Source: Panax quinquefolius
Taxonomy: Eukaryota; Streptophyta; Magnoliopsida; Apiales; Araliaceae
Reading direction: 5' to 3'
Assembly (NCBI GenBank): GCA_020205615.1
Contig: CM035164.1
Span: forward strand, 399,501-463,500
Length of the DNA stretch: 64,000 nt
Under the pieces are notes generated by a model. That model was not told where the DNA came from. It saw only the letters and a program-made list of their open reading frames with translations, and did no database searches. How positions within the stretch are numbered: position 1 is the stretch's first letter; every line of letters begins with the position of its first letter. Of the stretch, positions 13,301 to 23,321 are shown piece after piece. The position numbers were made by a program, and so were the translations under genes.

Positions 13301-16300
13301 TCTGTGTTAATGTGGGTGACGTGTTGCAGGTGTATGTATGAGTGCGTGTGTGTGTGTATATATACTGCAAATCATAACAATCTTAAAAGGAGTGGAATTG
13401 ATTGCAGAAACAGAAAAACTGAACTGAAACGAATTAATGTGTTTTATCAAATTTTAATTAACATCCTAAAATATTAGTGTCCAATTTTGATTTTTATTTA
13501 TGCTAAAACTTATTGTTTATTTGTTTGGATTCAAAAGTCATACAAACTTAACAGATGGCCAAAATATCATAAACTTTAATTAGTTACAAACTTGAATTTT
13601 AGTCAAACTAGTATATAGAGTTTCCATAGTCTATAAATCTGCCACCTGACGGTTATTAAAATTATATATATTTGACCAATTGAACGTATATACCAGATGG
13701 CACAAAACGCAACATGAGCTCCCCAGTTATCCCACAGAAAAAATAGTTCAGTTTTGGGTGTTATATGCGTTGATGGGTTTTATCCATATCCATTATTACC
13801 CACTTATTATTCATCTAAAATTGTCCATTAGTGACCCGACCCATTAACGACCCATTATCCATTAAATTTTATTCATTACCCATCTAATCAACCCATTTGC
13901 CACCTCTAGGATAAAAAGTCAAATGCACATTGATACCTAATCATTCAATAAACCATTCTAGATAAACCCAATTGCTTGGCAGTTTAAAGATTATAACACG
14001 AATATACAGAAGAATGAAATTCATTTACTCCATGGGTAGCAACATAATATGAATCAGGTGTCTACCTCTGCTTCATAGGTAGTCTGGCATTGTAAACTGA
14101 TATCCACTGTGTTGCAGGAACTCCCATGCGAACTTTCTTTTTAGGCTGCCCATCGTCATCTTCCTCAAGATTCAATCTACCCCGTTTTTGGCCAACTTGG
14201 AAGATAATCTGCCAATGATAACAGAATAGCGACTATAAATCCAATAACATATATCCGGTTTTTCTTTTTTGGCGTGTTGGGGGGCAGGGGGGTTATGAAA
14301 CTATGACTATAAATCAAATTAACAAAATCACCTTCTGAGCACCATCTGTGTTTATCGGCCTGATAGCCGGATTTGGACCGATCAACCCCTCAAATAAAGA
14401 TATTAACTTGGAATAGTTAGGCTCTTCATCGAATTTCATGTTTACAACTATCTCAAGAAATTGTCTTAGAGGTGCAGGACAGAAGCAACATAGCATTTCA
14501 GGAGAAGTAGCCATCTTTTTCTTGCAAACTAGGAATGATTTATTATCACCCTAAAAGATGAAAACATATATATTGCTCAGCGAAGAGAATATCAAATAGA
14601 AAGAGTGATTCTACCAACAGTCATATGGACATACAGATTACTAGTAATACCTGATAACCTTGCCATGGCAACCTGCCTCGGTGAAGAAAAATGAGTGTAT
14701 ATGCAAGAGATTCTAAATCATCTCTTCTACTAGCAGTCCTTCCCAAGTGAGCATGTACACTGGCATACCGAACCGTCCCTCTGGAAAAATACCAGGTAAA
14801 ATTTTTAAAAAATTGTGGAAACAGAAGCCCTAAATCTGCAAGCCATAGACCAAGAATTATAAAGTACTTCACCTAAACATATCAGGACGTTGATCATATT
14901 CAACATGCTGGCCAGCACTCTCTCTCCACTTCGTTGCTGCAACTCATTGTCAAAGAAGCATCAGTGGGGAGCAGAGAAATAAAAAAGAGAGCTATTCTAA
15001 CAAATGATTTAGATTTACTGACCCAACCCAAGGTCAACAAGAAACAACTTCTTTTCTTGAGCTGTTGATGGCTGACCAAGTAAAAAGTTCTCCGGTTTTA
15101 CATCTCCATGCACATAACTAGAACCAGTAACAATAACCATCTTAGATTAATAATATCTGAGAAGTAAAAAAATGGAATCTAGCTACAATAAAAGATAAGC
15201 GGGAAAAAAAAGGTTAGCAGGAAAGATAAACAGCTCGCATAAAACATCAAGAAAGTTGCAATAATTTTGAAAGTTTAGAGAGAAGGATGATAATTTGTAG
15301 CATCATACCCTCTTGAGTGCATCTTGTCTAAGATTGACAAAGACTCAACGGCAATACAAGCTACCATTTCAGATGACATCCTGTAAATATAGACATATAA
15401 ATGGAAACAAGTCAAATATATGATAACATTAACCTAAGCAAGATAATCATTCTACTAAAAACTAAAATTTCCGTTAACCTAAGAAAAAAGTTGAGTACAT
15501 AAGCAGCATTCTGTAATCATCCAAATGATTCAGTATTCACTGAGAAATTCATTTCATAACCACGTCAAAGCTAATTGATAAGAAATTTTATTTTATTTTT
15601 TTGGGGTGGGGAAATTAAATAACCATTTCCACAAAAAATATTCTTTGTCAAAAACTGCATTATTTGGAATTTAATGACAAATATTTCTACCCTAAGAAAA
15701 AACTGCTCAAAGCCATGCTAAGAATACAGCAGCTAGTAACTATTAGTTTCACTCACAAAATATTTGCAAAACTTCAGAAGAAATGCCAAAAACTTATTAG
15801 GAAAATATTGCATAGATTTAAATCTTTCTATCTTAAGAAAGAAACTGGGGGGTCGTAAGGAACAATTAACAAACATACACGTCTCCATAATAAACAAATC
15901 CAACTGCCTAAACTGCATTAGTTCATAATCAATTACCAAAAATAACATATGACAGACTTAAAAGAAAAATATCCTGTTTCCTTTTCATATGAGGGGAGAA
16001 GGTAAATTGTGGACCCCCACAACAGACACCTTTTAAACTAGTTATGTTATATTGATGAATCACTCCATAACTAATTAAAAATTGCTATAAAGGGTAGCAT
16101 TTTGTTTTAAGATAAATTAAAGTCCTACCAATATTGCCATTGCACATGTTATCAAAAAGACGAAAGTACCATTTTGACATTTGGAAGAAAAAGAGTATCT
16201 CACATAAAAGGTACTTTTGTATTTGTGAGAAAATGGGGAGTGTCAAAAACAACACGTGGAGTGCTTATATCAATTCCCTGGTATAACTCATATAATTAGA

Positions 16301-19199
16301 ACCTTTAAACCTAATAGGTGGAATGCTAATATCAATTCCCTAGTATAATTCATAATTAGAACCTTTAAGACAAACAAATCAGTTTAAAAACGAAAAAAGT
16401 CAGTGAATTCATAAGCTTGGGGTACTCACGCCTGTCCTGAGGAATTCCAAACATCCCATAAGCTAGGCCCTAGCATGTCCATAACCTGAAACATATTAAA
16501 TGTGCATAAATTTTAGACTTGGAGAAAAAATTTCACTGATGTACCAATGCAAGTGAGACTGGCTATCATACCATTACGTAGTAGTCCCCTTGCTTTCCTT
16601 TATAATGTACTTTAGGCACTCCATGACTTCCACCAAGAGTGCTGTTCAACAAAAAATCAAAAATTTAACTCCATAGGGGGTGGTGTGAAAATATGAACAT
16701 GTGTTAATAACAAAAAACTTTAACATCCATACTTATAAACTTGCCACTCATATGGAGGACCGTAGTTACATCCTTTGCTGTTTCTGTGTTCAAATTTTAG
16801 AGCTACCTGATATAGACGCAACAAACCAAAGTAAATCACATAACAATTAGGGGTAGGGGTAGGGGTAGGGGTAGGGGCGGGCGGGCGGGGGGGGGGGGGG
16901 GAATAATTAATGGACACATAGTTAAAGGTAAAAGACACACCAAGGCGCAAGGCAAGAGGCATATAACCTCAATAAGTACAGTATATATACATATATTTAT
17001 GTATGGTGTCATATTTGTAACAATAAAGTATGTCATGATACAAAGTTGACATGTGGCATAATATTCACTAAAACAGAAGAATGAAGAAAAACAGGGAAGA
17101 AACAGAGATGGAGGATTGGGATTAAGAATAAAAGAAGAATAGGGCAAGATAAACAAAACAAAAATGGGAAGAGAAGATGAAAGAAAATGAAGAAAAAAGA
17201 GGGCAAGCAAAGAATATTAAAAAAATATTGCCTCAAGCTTTGTTTTAGAAGACTTCAATAAGGCACACCTTAATTGTGCCTTGGGCCTAGGCCCAAAAGG
17301 TGCACCTCTCTACTAACACATGTCTTGCCCTCGCCTCACCTTGGGCCTAGGTGCACGACTTAGCGCCTTTAACAAATACAGACTACATAAATTAGGTACT
17401 AGCGTAACATGAATTATAACATTACCTCAATAGCTCCGGGACCTGGACGATCATTTCCCCCAGAAACACGGCGTCCTACAAATACCTGACCAAACCCACC
17501 TTTGCCTAACTTCCTCTCGACCTTATAAATTGGTGATCCTCCTACTTGCACCTGAAAAGAAAACCAAATCAAAACAGAAAATGTAAGAAATTTAGAACAA
17601 CTGATTAGGAAGGCTGAAGATATTAAGAGTCTAAGACTTAAATGACCCCTTGTCAATCTATGAAGACAAACAGTAGATAAAATAATATTTGATTAGAGAG
17701 CAAGAAGACGATATAAAGGGATAATAGCGAGTCCTTCAAACAAAACTAGACATATGGGAGAAAGAAATATGTAGCCTTCAATAAAAAAACTGCCTTCCAA
17801 TCCCAGTGAATATCTAAGACAGCAACAAAAAGATAGTGCAAAATTTCAAGCAAGATCTGAAGAAAATAACAGTAGCTACCAAATGTGAACACTGATTTTT
17901 TGCAAAAACAACAAGGTGAATCACATTAAAAGCCTTGTTGGTATTTAATGGGCTTACCTAATTACGACTCTAATTGACTTGGAGCTTTCTAAACTAAGTT
18001 ATGAAAATTTCAAATAACATACCCTCTAATAATTATATTCAATAAGTTAAATAGTGATAAATATTTTAAATTTTATGACTTTGGCTTTGCCATTGAATGT
18101 ACTTTTTCTACAGATGAAAAGGTAGTTATCATTGTATGCTTATGTGCAGAATAGGTAATTATCTATCCTTGTGTCCTTCTTTGCTGGGGAAAATTTTATT
18201 GGTTCAATTTAAAGGGAATAGAAGGAACAAGGATGCTAAAAGCTTTGGAAGTGTGCTTTCTTCGCATTCTTGGAATGAGTGTAATATTAGACTCTTCAAG
18301 TAGAGCTACTTATCTGTAATTTGTCTTCAAGTAAAGCTATTTATCTTGTAATTTGTCGAGGGAAATGGTGATGCTTCTAGCATTGTTATGGGCTTTGCTA
18401 TGTGAAACTTTAGGGGCATCTCTGTCTCAGACTTTTGTAGAGATTGGATGACTGTAGTGCCGTACTTCAAAATGTACGGTATTACCTCTTTTATAAGTAC
18501 AACGTTTTCTATTAAACAATATAAAAGGAAGTAGCTTAATGTTCTATAATTCCCATCTTCAGCCACACAAAAAAGGCGAAAACAAACACACAAAATTTGC
18601 ACTTATGAAACCATGACTTTCATTATGTATATGAGAATGAGCATTTTTAGCAACACATTTAGTATATGAGTTTTTAATAGACTAGGAATGGTGATAAATT
18701 ATGGTAACTCATTAAACTAAACCACAAACTCATTGCAATTGAATGAAATTATCATAATTTAAAATCCATGAAAACGAACACATACACATATAATAAGCAT
18801 ATCACAGGGAAATATAGAAATTACCCTCTCGGGAAAAGGAGCAGTGTTTCCTTCTTCTTCCTGGCCAGTAACCTTATTAGCACTCAATCCACCACTAGCA
18901 TCCGCCATTTCCTCTTCCCTACTAATCTTAACTTCACCTTCTAAATTCCTCCCCAAAAAGGCCCCTTCTTTTTCTCTCTCTTCACTTTTATTATCGTCTG
19001 AAATCACAACCACCTCCTCTTTTTTCTGCTCCCTCTTCCGCCGCCTAGGCTGCAACTTCTTCACCGGCTCCACCTTCTTAGTTTCTGCCGCCTCCTTCGC
19101 TACAGCCGCCCGAGTCTTTATGTAGTTACCGACCAAATGCTCCGATCTCTTAGCTACCGGAGCACGGCCTCGGTGTACTCCACTGCGCAGCTCCGGCAT
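3789..19199 (-). CDS. MLK: MUT9-like / photoregulatory protein kinase (casein kinase 1-like), 16 exons
   Basis: Exons by GT..AG sites: 19199-18825, 17551-17426, 16806-16733, 16641-16572, 16485-16430, 15380-15309, 15117-15023, 14936-14873, 14780-14651, 14550-14332, 14208-14066, 6679-6505, 6407-6317, 5443-5286, 4801-4613, 3848-3789. All phases agree and the sum is 2,097 nt, 698 residues, the usual family length. The start MPELRSG is the family signature. Residues 47-60 are a basic, NLS-like patch and 63-69 read VVVISDD. The kinase domain has a glycine loop GKGGFGQVF (141-149), ATP-binding lysine VALK (K171), catalytic HGDVKPEN (261-268, D263) and metal-binding DLG (286-288), so it looks active. 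The C-terminal half is the plant-specific extension, ending CYGRTVS. Known relatives are nuclear Ser/Thr kinases: Arabidopsis MLK1-4/PPK1-4 phosphorylate histones and phytochrome/cryptochrome partners, and rice HD16/EL1 affects flowering and gibberellin signalling. That role is inferred here from family. Confidence 0.93.
3907..3943. repeat. (AT)n microsatellite in last kinase intron
   Basis: A pure AT dinucleotide run of about 37 bases lies in intron 15, between the exons ending at 3,848 and starting at 4,613. It is likely length-polymorphic. Confidence 0.95.
7103..7531 (-). repeat. 3' LTR of Reina-like element
   Basis: It starts TGTCAGGCCCTAG and ends GATCCTGACA on the plus strand, and pairs with 11,479-11,908. 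It contains a TA microsatellite at about 7,329-7,360 that is longer than in its partner LTR. Confidence 0.9.
7532..7546 (-). other. Polypurine tract of Reina-like element
   Basis: On the minus strand this reads TTAAGGAGGGAA immediately before the 3' LTR. That is the expected position and composition of the plus-strand primer for an LTR retrotransposon. Confidence 0.8.
7547..8690 (-). pseudogene. Integrase plus chromodomain remnant (Reina-like)
   Basis: On the minus strand the integrase core is readable in pieces, with [10 protein letters not shown] near 8,610, the [12 protein letters not shown] region near 8,400 and the C-terminal strand [11 protein letters not shown] and [10 protein letters not shown] at 7,780-7,870. 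The chromodomain end [13 protein letters not shown] is visible at about 7,560-7,602, but in a different frame from the integrase before it. At least two frameshifts or stops break the reading frame, so no functional protein is expected. Confidence 0.8.
8691..9126 (-). pseudogene. RNase H/integrase linker joined to protease, RT missing
   Basis: The minus strand gives a linker resembling the zone between RNase H and integrase (an LHEKG...HSG-like string at about 8,760-8,810). It is preceded directly by the end of protease (GATLMKQLA near 9,120). The palm and fingers of reverse transcriptase and its Y/FxDD motif are absent, so roughly 1.5-2 kb is missing here compared with a full Reina element. 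Confidence 0.65.
9127..9360 (-). pseudogene. Retroviral-type aspartic protease remnant
   Basis: The string [12 protein letters not shown] shows the D-S-G active site of gypsy proteases. It follows the gag zinc knuckle and precedes the RT-deleted junction. The open frame is short and has no continuous link to gag. Confidence 0.75.
9389..10560 (-). pseudogene. Gag remnant with zinc knuckle (Reina-like)
   Basis: [15 protein letters not shown] knuckle lies at about 9,590-9,640; it is the CX2CX7HXC form common in plant chromoviruses. Upstream, 10,107-10,300 encodes [15 protein letters not shown] and AIAGMHLHG, typical of the gag core. Stops and frame changes interrupt it. Confidence 0.75.
11461..11478 (-). 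other. Primer-binding site (tRNA-Met type)
   Basis: On the minus strand the LTR edge is followed by TTGGTATGAGAGCTCAAG. It differs by one base from TGGTATCAGAGC, the usual initiator tRNA-Met primer-binding site of plant gypsy elements. Confidence 0.8.
11479..11908 (-). repeat. 5' LTR of Reina-like element
   Basis: It starts TGTAAGGCCCTAG and ends GATCCTGACA on the plus strand and matches 7,103-7,531 along its whole length with scattered substitutions and small indels. The divergence argues for an old insertion. Confidence 0.9.
12987..13908. mobile_element. Non-autonomous hAT element, 922 bp
   Basis: The terminal inverted repeats are TAGAGCTGGCAAA at the left and TTTGCCACCTCTA at the right, the classic plant hAT terminus. 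The flanks are 8-bp duplications, GGATAAAC (12,979-12,986) and GGATAAAA (13,909-13,916), with one mismatch. Subterminal zones are rich in AATGGGTA/TACCCATT repeats. No transposase is present; the short open frames at 13,138-13,477 are not recognisable. Confidence 0.88.
16850..16901 (+). repeat. G-rich tract, potential G-quadruplex
   Basis: Five GGGG blocks separated by TA, then GGGC-type repeats and a run of 15 G, lie in kinase intron 2 (16,807-17,425). The G-rich strand is the template strand of the gene. Such a tract can fold into a G-quadruplex. It is also a place where assemblies often misjudge length. Confidence 0.85.
16921..17373. mobile_element. Probable decayed hAT-like element in kinase intron 2
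   Basis: The ends share GTTAAAGG in inverted orientation. The interior has repeated AAGGCGC, CCTAGG and GGCCTAGG strings like those in the hAT at 20,145-20,898. No clean 8-bp duplication was found, so the class is inferred by resemblance only. Confidence 0.35.
17552..18824 (-). other. Kinase intron 1
   Basis: The donor AGG|GTAATT is at 18,824 and the acceptor TTTTCAG|GTG at 17,552, joining P-E-R to V-Q-V-G in phase 0. The sequence between is ordinary AT-rich intron, in which I see no other feature. Confidence 0.85.
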
Positions 19200-19258
19200 T
19201 CTTTACCCATACAAGAAAACGAATTAACCCAAACCCTATCCCTAACTAAATCGACCAT
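19154..19258 (-). CDS. Upstream ORF overlapping the kinase start (34 codons)
   Basis: An ATG at 19,258-19,256 opens a frame that passes the kinase ATG (19,199) out of frame and ends at TAG about 45 bases inside the kinase coding region. If transcription starts upstream of 19,258, ribosomes starting here could not reinitiate at the main start. Whether it is translated is unknown. Confidence 0.4.
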   Translation of the reverse strand: MVDLVRDRVWVNSFSCMGKECRSCAVEYTEAVLR

Positions 19259-19420
19259 TATCTGATTTCTCCTCAACGAAGCTTCGAAACCCTAAACATC
19301 ACTGCAATTCTTCCTTAAATCAATACCGATTCAGAGCCCTAACAATCGATTTGGTGAATTCAATATTATTTCAGATGGAGTAATTGAAGAAAAAATAATT
19401 GGGCGAAAATGGGTCTGATG
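19200..19420 (-). promoter_or_regulatory. Kinase 5' UTR and proximal promoter
   Basis: The region just upstream of the start codon is richer in GC than the surrounding spacer and contains AGGGTTT-type strings common in plant 5' leaders. A second short upstream ORF of eight codons lies at 19,273-19,299. A TA-dinucleotide run at about 19,431-19,450 may act as or mask a TATA box. The transcription start was not determined. Confidence 0.45.
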
Positions 19421-20070
19421 GTGTGAGAAATATATATATATATATATATGTTTGATTTATTTGTAGGTCAAAGAAAATTAAGGACCGTAATAACACTCTT
19501 GTAAGAGAGCGATAGAGAAACGTGTTTGATGTTTAGTAATTTATCTCTTGCAATTTTTGGTGTCAATAATAAAAATTATTTTTTTAAAATATTTTTATAT
19601 TTTTTCATGTTCAAAACTATACTTTCAAAATTTGATGTTAAAAGAAAATTAAATATATAGGACATATCACTAATATTTTTTAGATGTTTTTTTTAAATTT
19701 ATTGTATAAATAAAATTCATTACAAAATAAATTAAAATTAATAGACTAGAATATGAGATTTAAATTCATGTCAAATTTTAATTTCATAAATTAAATTTAA
19801 AAGGTCAATATATATCTCCTAAAAATTGTAATATCTATCAATTTTATAAAGGGGAGGAGGAAAAACACTATATTTTCTTGAAGTTATGTAATATTTATAG
19901 TTTTAAAAAATATTGTAATTTTTTTATCTCATACTTTCTCTCTTATCCCTAAATTATCTCTCCACTAATTAATTTACAATTTTTAATTAGCACACACATA
20001 TTGTGTCAAGTAAGAAGTAGCCTATATAACATAAATCTAACTAATGAGTAATTGGTATAACATAACTCTA
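19421..20070. other. AT-rich intergenic spacer
   Basis: It begins with a short TA microsatellite (about 19,431-19,450). The rest is AT-rich with no recognisable gene or element. Confidence 0.6.
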
Positions 20071-20144
20071 AGGTCATGTTTGTTTGTAAAAAATAGGTTT
20101 AAATATAATTTTATGCCCTAAACTATATGTGAATATGTCATATT

Positions 20145-20898
20145 CACTGTTTTAAAAATCTCAGCCTAGGTCCTCCTAGGCGCTAGGCCCCCCTTAGTGC
20201 CCCGTCTAGGTGTTAGGCCCCCTTAGCGTCTCGCCTAAAGCGCTATTTGCTTCCAGCGCCTCACCTAAGTCCAAGGCAAAAAAAATCTCCAAAAAAAAAA
20301 AAGCGGTCTGCAAGCGGAGATTTTTTATTTTAATAACTACCCAAACCAGATTCTTGATATATTTATTTTTCTCGATGATTTACCATATTCATAATACAGT
20401 TGTGTACTATATTAAATCACAACAAGTGAGAATAATATCAAGTCAAAATGGATACTTTTATTATAGTTGTAATTTTTTGAACTCAGATCAACTTCAAATT
20501 ATATAAATAATAATACATTTATAATATTTAGTTTAATTCAATATAATTATTAAATTTATGTTTAGTTTATTAAGTTTTAATATTGAATTAAATTCTTGAA
20601 ATTTTGAATTTTATTATTTAATAGCAATCTGTTTATGAATAAAATTAATACATTAAAAATATGTTTAAACTTTGAACAATTGCATGTTTGTGTTTGAACT
20701 TTGACATTAGCAATGTGAATATATGTTTGAACTTTAAGCAAAGGTATTTATTATCTTTATTATAGATTGTTTTGCTTTATATTATTGTTTTGATGGGATA
20801 AATGTAAGATAAAATATTAAAATTAGCTTAAAATAAAAAAAAATTGTCTAGGCCCCCCTCGGTCGCCCGCTTATCGCCTAGCGTATTTTAAAACATTG
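20145..20898. mobile_element. hAT-type element, 754 bp, with perfect 8-bp TSD
   Basis: The termini CACTGTTTTAAAA and (inverted) CAATGTTTTAAAA match at 12 of 13 bases. The flanks are GTCATATT at 20,137-20,144 and 20,899-20,906, a perfect 8-bp duplication. Subterminal zones are packed with CTAGGC/GCGCC repeats at both ends. There is no transposase. It sits in the left arm of the Mutator-like element. Confidence 0.88.
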
Positions 20899-21540
20899 GT
20901 CATATTCTAGTTCGGTGATCCACCTTTCAATTTTGTCAATTAGATGATTGAACTATTAAATCATTCTAATATAATACATTTAGAAAAATTAAACAAATCA
21001 AAATCTTCAAAACAATAACAATCGATCTAGATCTAAAGGAAGCCCCAAAGTCGATCTGAGAATCACAAATTGTCTTTTAGGAGCTTTTGTTCTAGAAGCT
21101 CCGTTTTTAAATGAGACTCCCTCGCGCAATTGTTCGACTAAGTGGAGGAGCTCCATAAAACCCCAACTTTTTGAATAAAGGTGAATTTTCTATAAATATT
21201 ATTTTTGAATATTATGGAGTAAAATTGATATAATAGTTGTGGGTAATATTTATAAATTTTGCAAAGTACACAAGTTGTTATATAATATTCGATTGGTCGG
21301 AGAATATTCGCTTTTAACAGAAATATTAGTACAACTAAGACAATCATCAAGGAACCCCATTAACGGAATTATCATTTGATTGAGAAAACGACAAAATATT
21401 TTTATGAAAAATAACTACTGAAGTTTTACCGTTAATACTGTTGAACTAATCGGTAGTAAAAGTACAATAATACGCGTAGTTGCATAGTAGCACACGGTAT
21501 TGATTATTGATGCTTATGTGATAAGTCACTCAATTTTGTT

Positions 21541-21600
21541 ATATATATATATATATATATTTAATTAGGAGTCTCAGTGGGGTGGGTTTATAAATATATG

Positions 21601-21633
<33 letters not shown>
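21541..21633. repeat. Two (AT)n microsatellites
   Basis: AT runs lie at 21,540-21,560 and 21,604-21,633 inside the solo LTR. They are not present at the matching place of most other family A copies. Confidence 0.85.
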
Positions 21634-21636
<3 letters not shown>

Positions 21637-23321
21637 AAATGTTGCAGGAATGGTCAGGAAGGAATAAAGTATATATCACTCAATTATTTTATTTTATTTT
21701 TGGCGAAATTATGAGATTAACTTTGGGAAGCTGGAGTATATATGTAGATGATAATGATGACTTCCTATTATATTCATATAAAGAAAAAAAAGGCATACTT
21801 AGTTTTCAAAAGGGTGGACCTTAGTTGAAATTTTTGATCTTTAACAAACAATGATGATCTTAGTATAAATTAAAGCTAGAGTTTGCCAATCCAATTATAT
21901 ACAAGGCAGTGTCGTGGGCAGCGGGGAATTTTTTTATATATGAATATATTTATAAATTTATCTGTTTTATTAGACAATAATTAGAATATATTATATCTTA
22001 TTATGCATAGTATTTGCATAGTGTCTGCATAGTGTTTGCATAGTAAATTTTTTTTTATATAAAATAGAATATATTATATTTTATTTAAAAGATTTTTCTT
22101 TAAATATGGACCGTCGATTAAAGTAAATCAATCTCGAATGCCATCGCTTGAGTGAGTTACTATGATTCCATTTTTCTATAAATAAAGCTTCATTCATTCA
22201 TTATTTTTTTACTTAATTCACTAAAACTCTGAGATAAACTATAGAGAGAAAGAAAAAGTATTCGCTACTTCACTACTTATATATCCAGATTTTCTTCTTA
22301 AGGTAGGGAATATTATTTGTTGTACTCGTAAGGGATATTATTATTTTGTATTCAAGAAGAGAACTTCTGTTATTCCATTTATTTATGGTTCTGTTGGAAT
22401 AACTCAGTATCATGCGGCCACCCTATACTTGGTGACATTCTTCATTATTCTGCCTTTATTATTCGTCGTAATATCCTCATCTGTCTTATCTGTGGGACTG
22501 GTTCCATTTTTATTATTCCGCCTTTTTATTCAGTAGAATATCATGTCCGGGCTATACGCTAGGACTGGTTCCATCATTTATTATTCTACATTTATTATTA
22601 CGTTGGAACATCCTCGGTGTGAATTTCACCGACTTTGGTTCCGTTATTATTATTCTGTTGAAATAACCGCCTCACGCGGCATCTGCATGCATGGTGATAT
22701 CTTTTGTTATTCCATTCGGTATTATACTCAATTGATTAAAATTTTGACTTCTATACTCCACGAAATTAGTGGATTATCCTTGATATTCAAGCTTCATCCA
22801 AAGATTTTTTTCGTGAAAATATTCTTTTGAGCATTCTTGAATTTTACTCTCTGCAAGATGTCATGTTGACAATTTGGACGTTATTGGTTCTGGACAAATT
22901 AATTCTTGAACTTGTTTTATTGAATTCTTATATCATTGTCATTATCCTCATATTTATATTATGTTGAAAGTCATCTACGTGGCCTTTAGTGCATAGATGG
23001 ACTTGGTATAATTATGACCGGATTATTATTCGGTATAATCATGGCCGTAATGTTACAAAATGATGTGAAAAAAAAGTCCTCTCGTTGGCGTAGTGAATTG
23101 ATGGACGCTTTTGGTATGATTATGGCTATGGATTCTCTTCGGCCAAGGGTGCAAAGATGAATTATTTTATGGCATGATCATGATCATTAATGAATACACA
23201 AATATTCTTGGCCTGTAGTGCATGGATAATTGTGGTCGTGATACTAAAAAATATCCTTGGCCGTAGTGTAGGGGTGATTTGATGATGTGGAATATTTATT
23301 AAGCTGAGTCTCAGCGATAAC

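Larger units (their letters stand above)
6680..14065 (-). other. Kinase intron 11, 7.4 kb, transposon-laden
   Basis: The intron joins exon 11, ending AAGCAGAG before GTAGAC at 14,065, to exon 12, starting after TTCTTAG at 6,680. The flanking codons restore K-Q-R-Y-H-Y-N-V across the junction. About 5.7 kb is made of one gypsy element (7,103-11,908) and one hAT element (12,987-13,908). The remainder is unremarkable AT-rich intron. Confidence 0.85.

Noticed and set aside
13138..13477. Open frames inside the hAT element of the kinase intron
   Set aside because: They are short, overlap a GTGTGT microsatellite and show no transposase motif.
16850..16880. GGGGTA repeats as interstitial telomere sequence
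   Set aside because: The plant telomere unit is TTTAGGG; this unit differs and grades into a G run, so it is a local simple repeat.
16836..17236. Hydrophobic open frames in kinase intron 2
   Set aside because: They span the G-rich tract and a decayed repeat and lie wholly in an intron; they do not match any protein I know.
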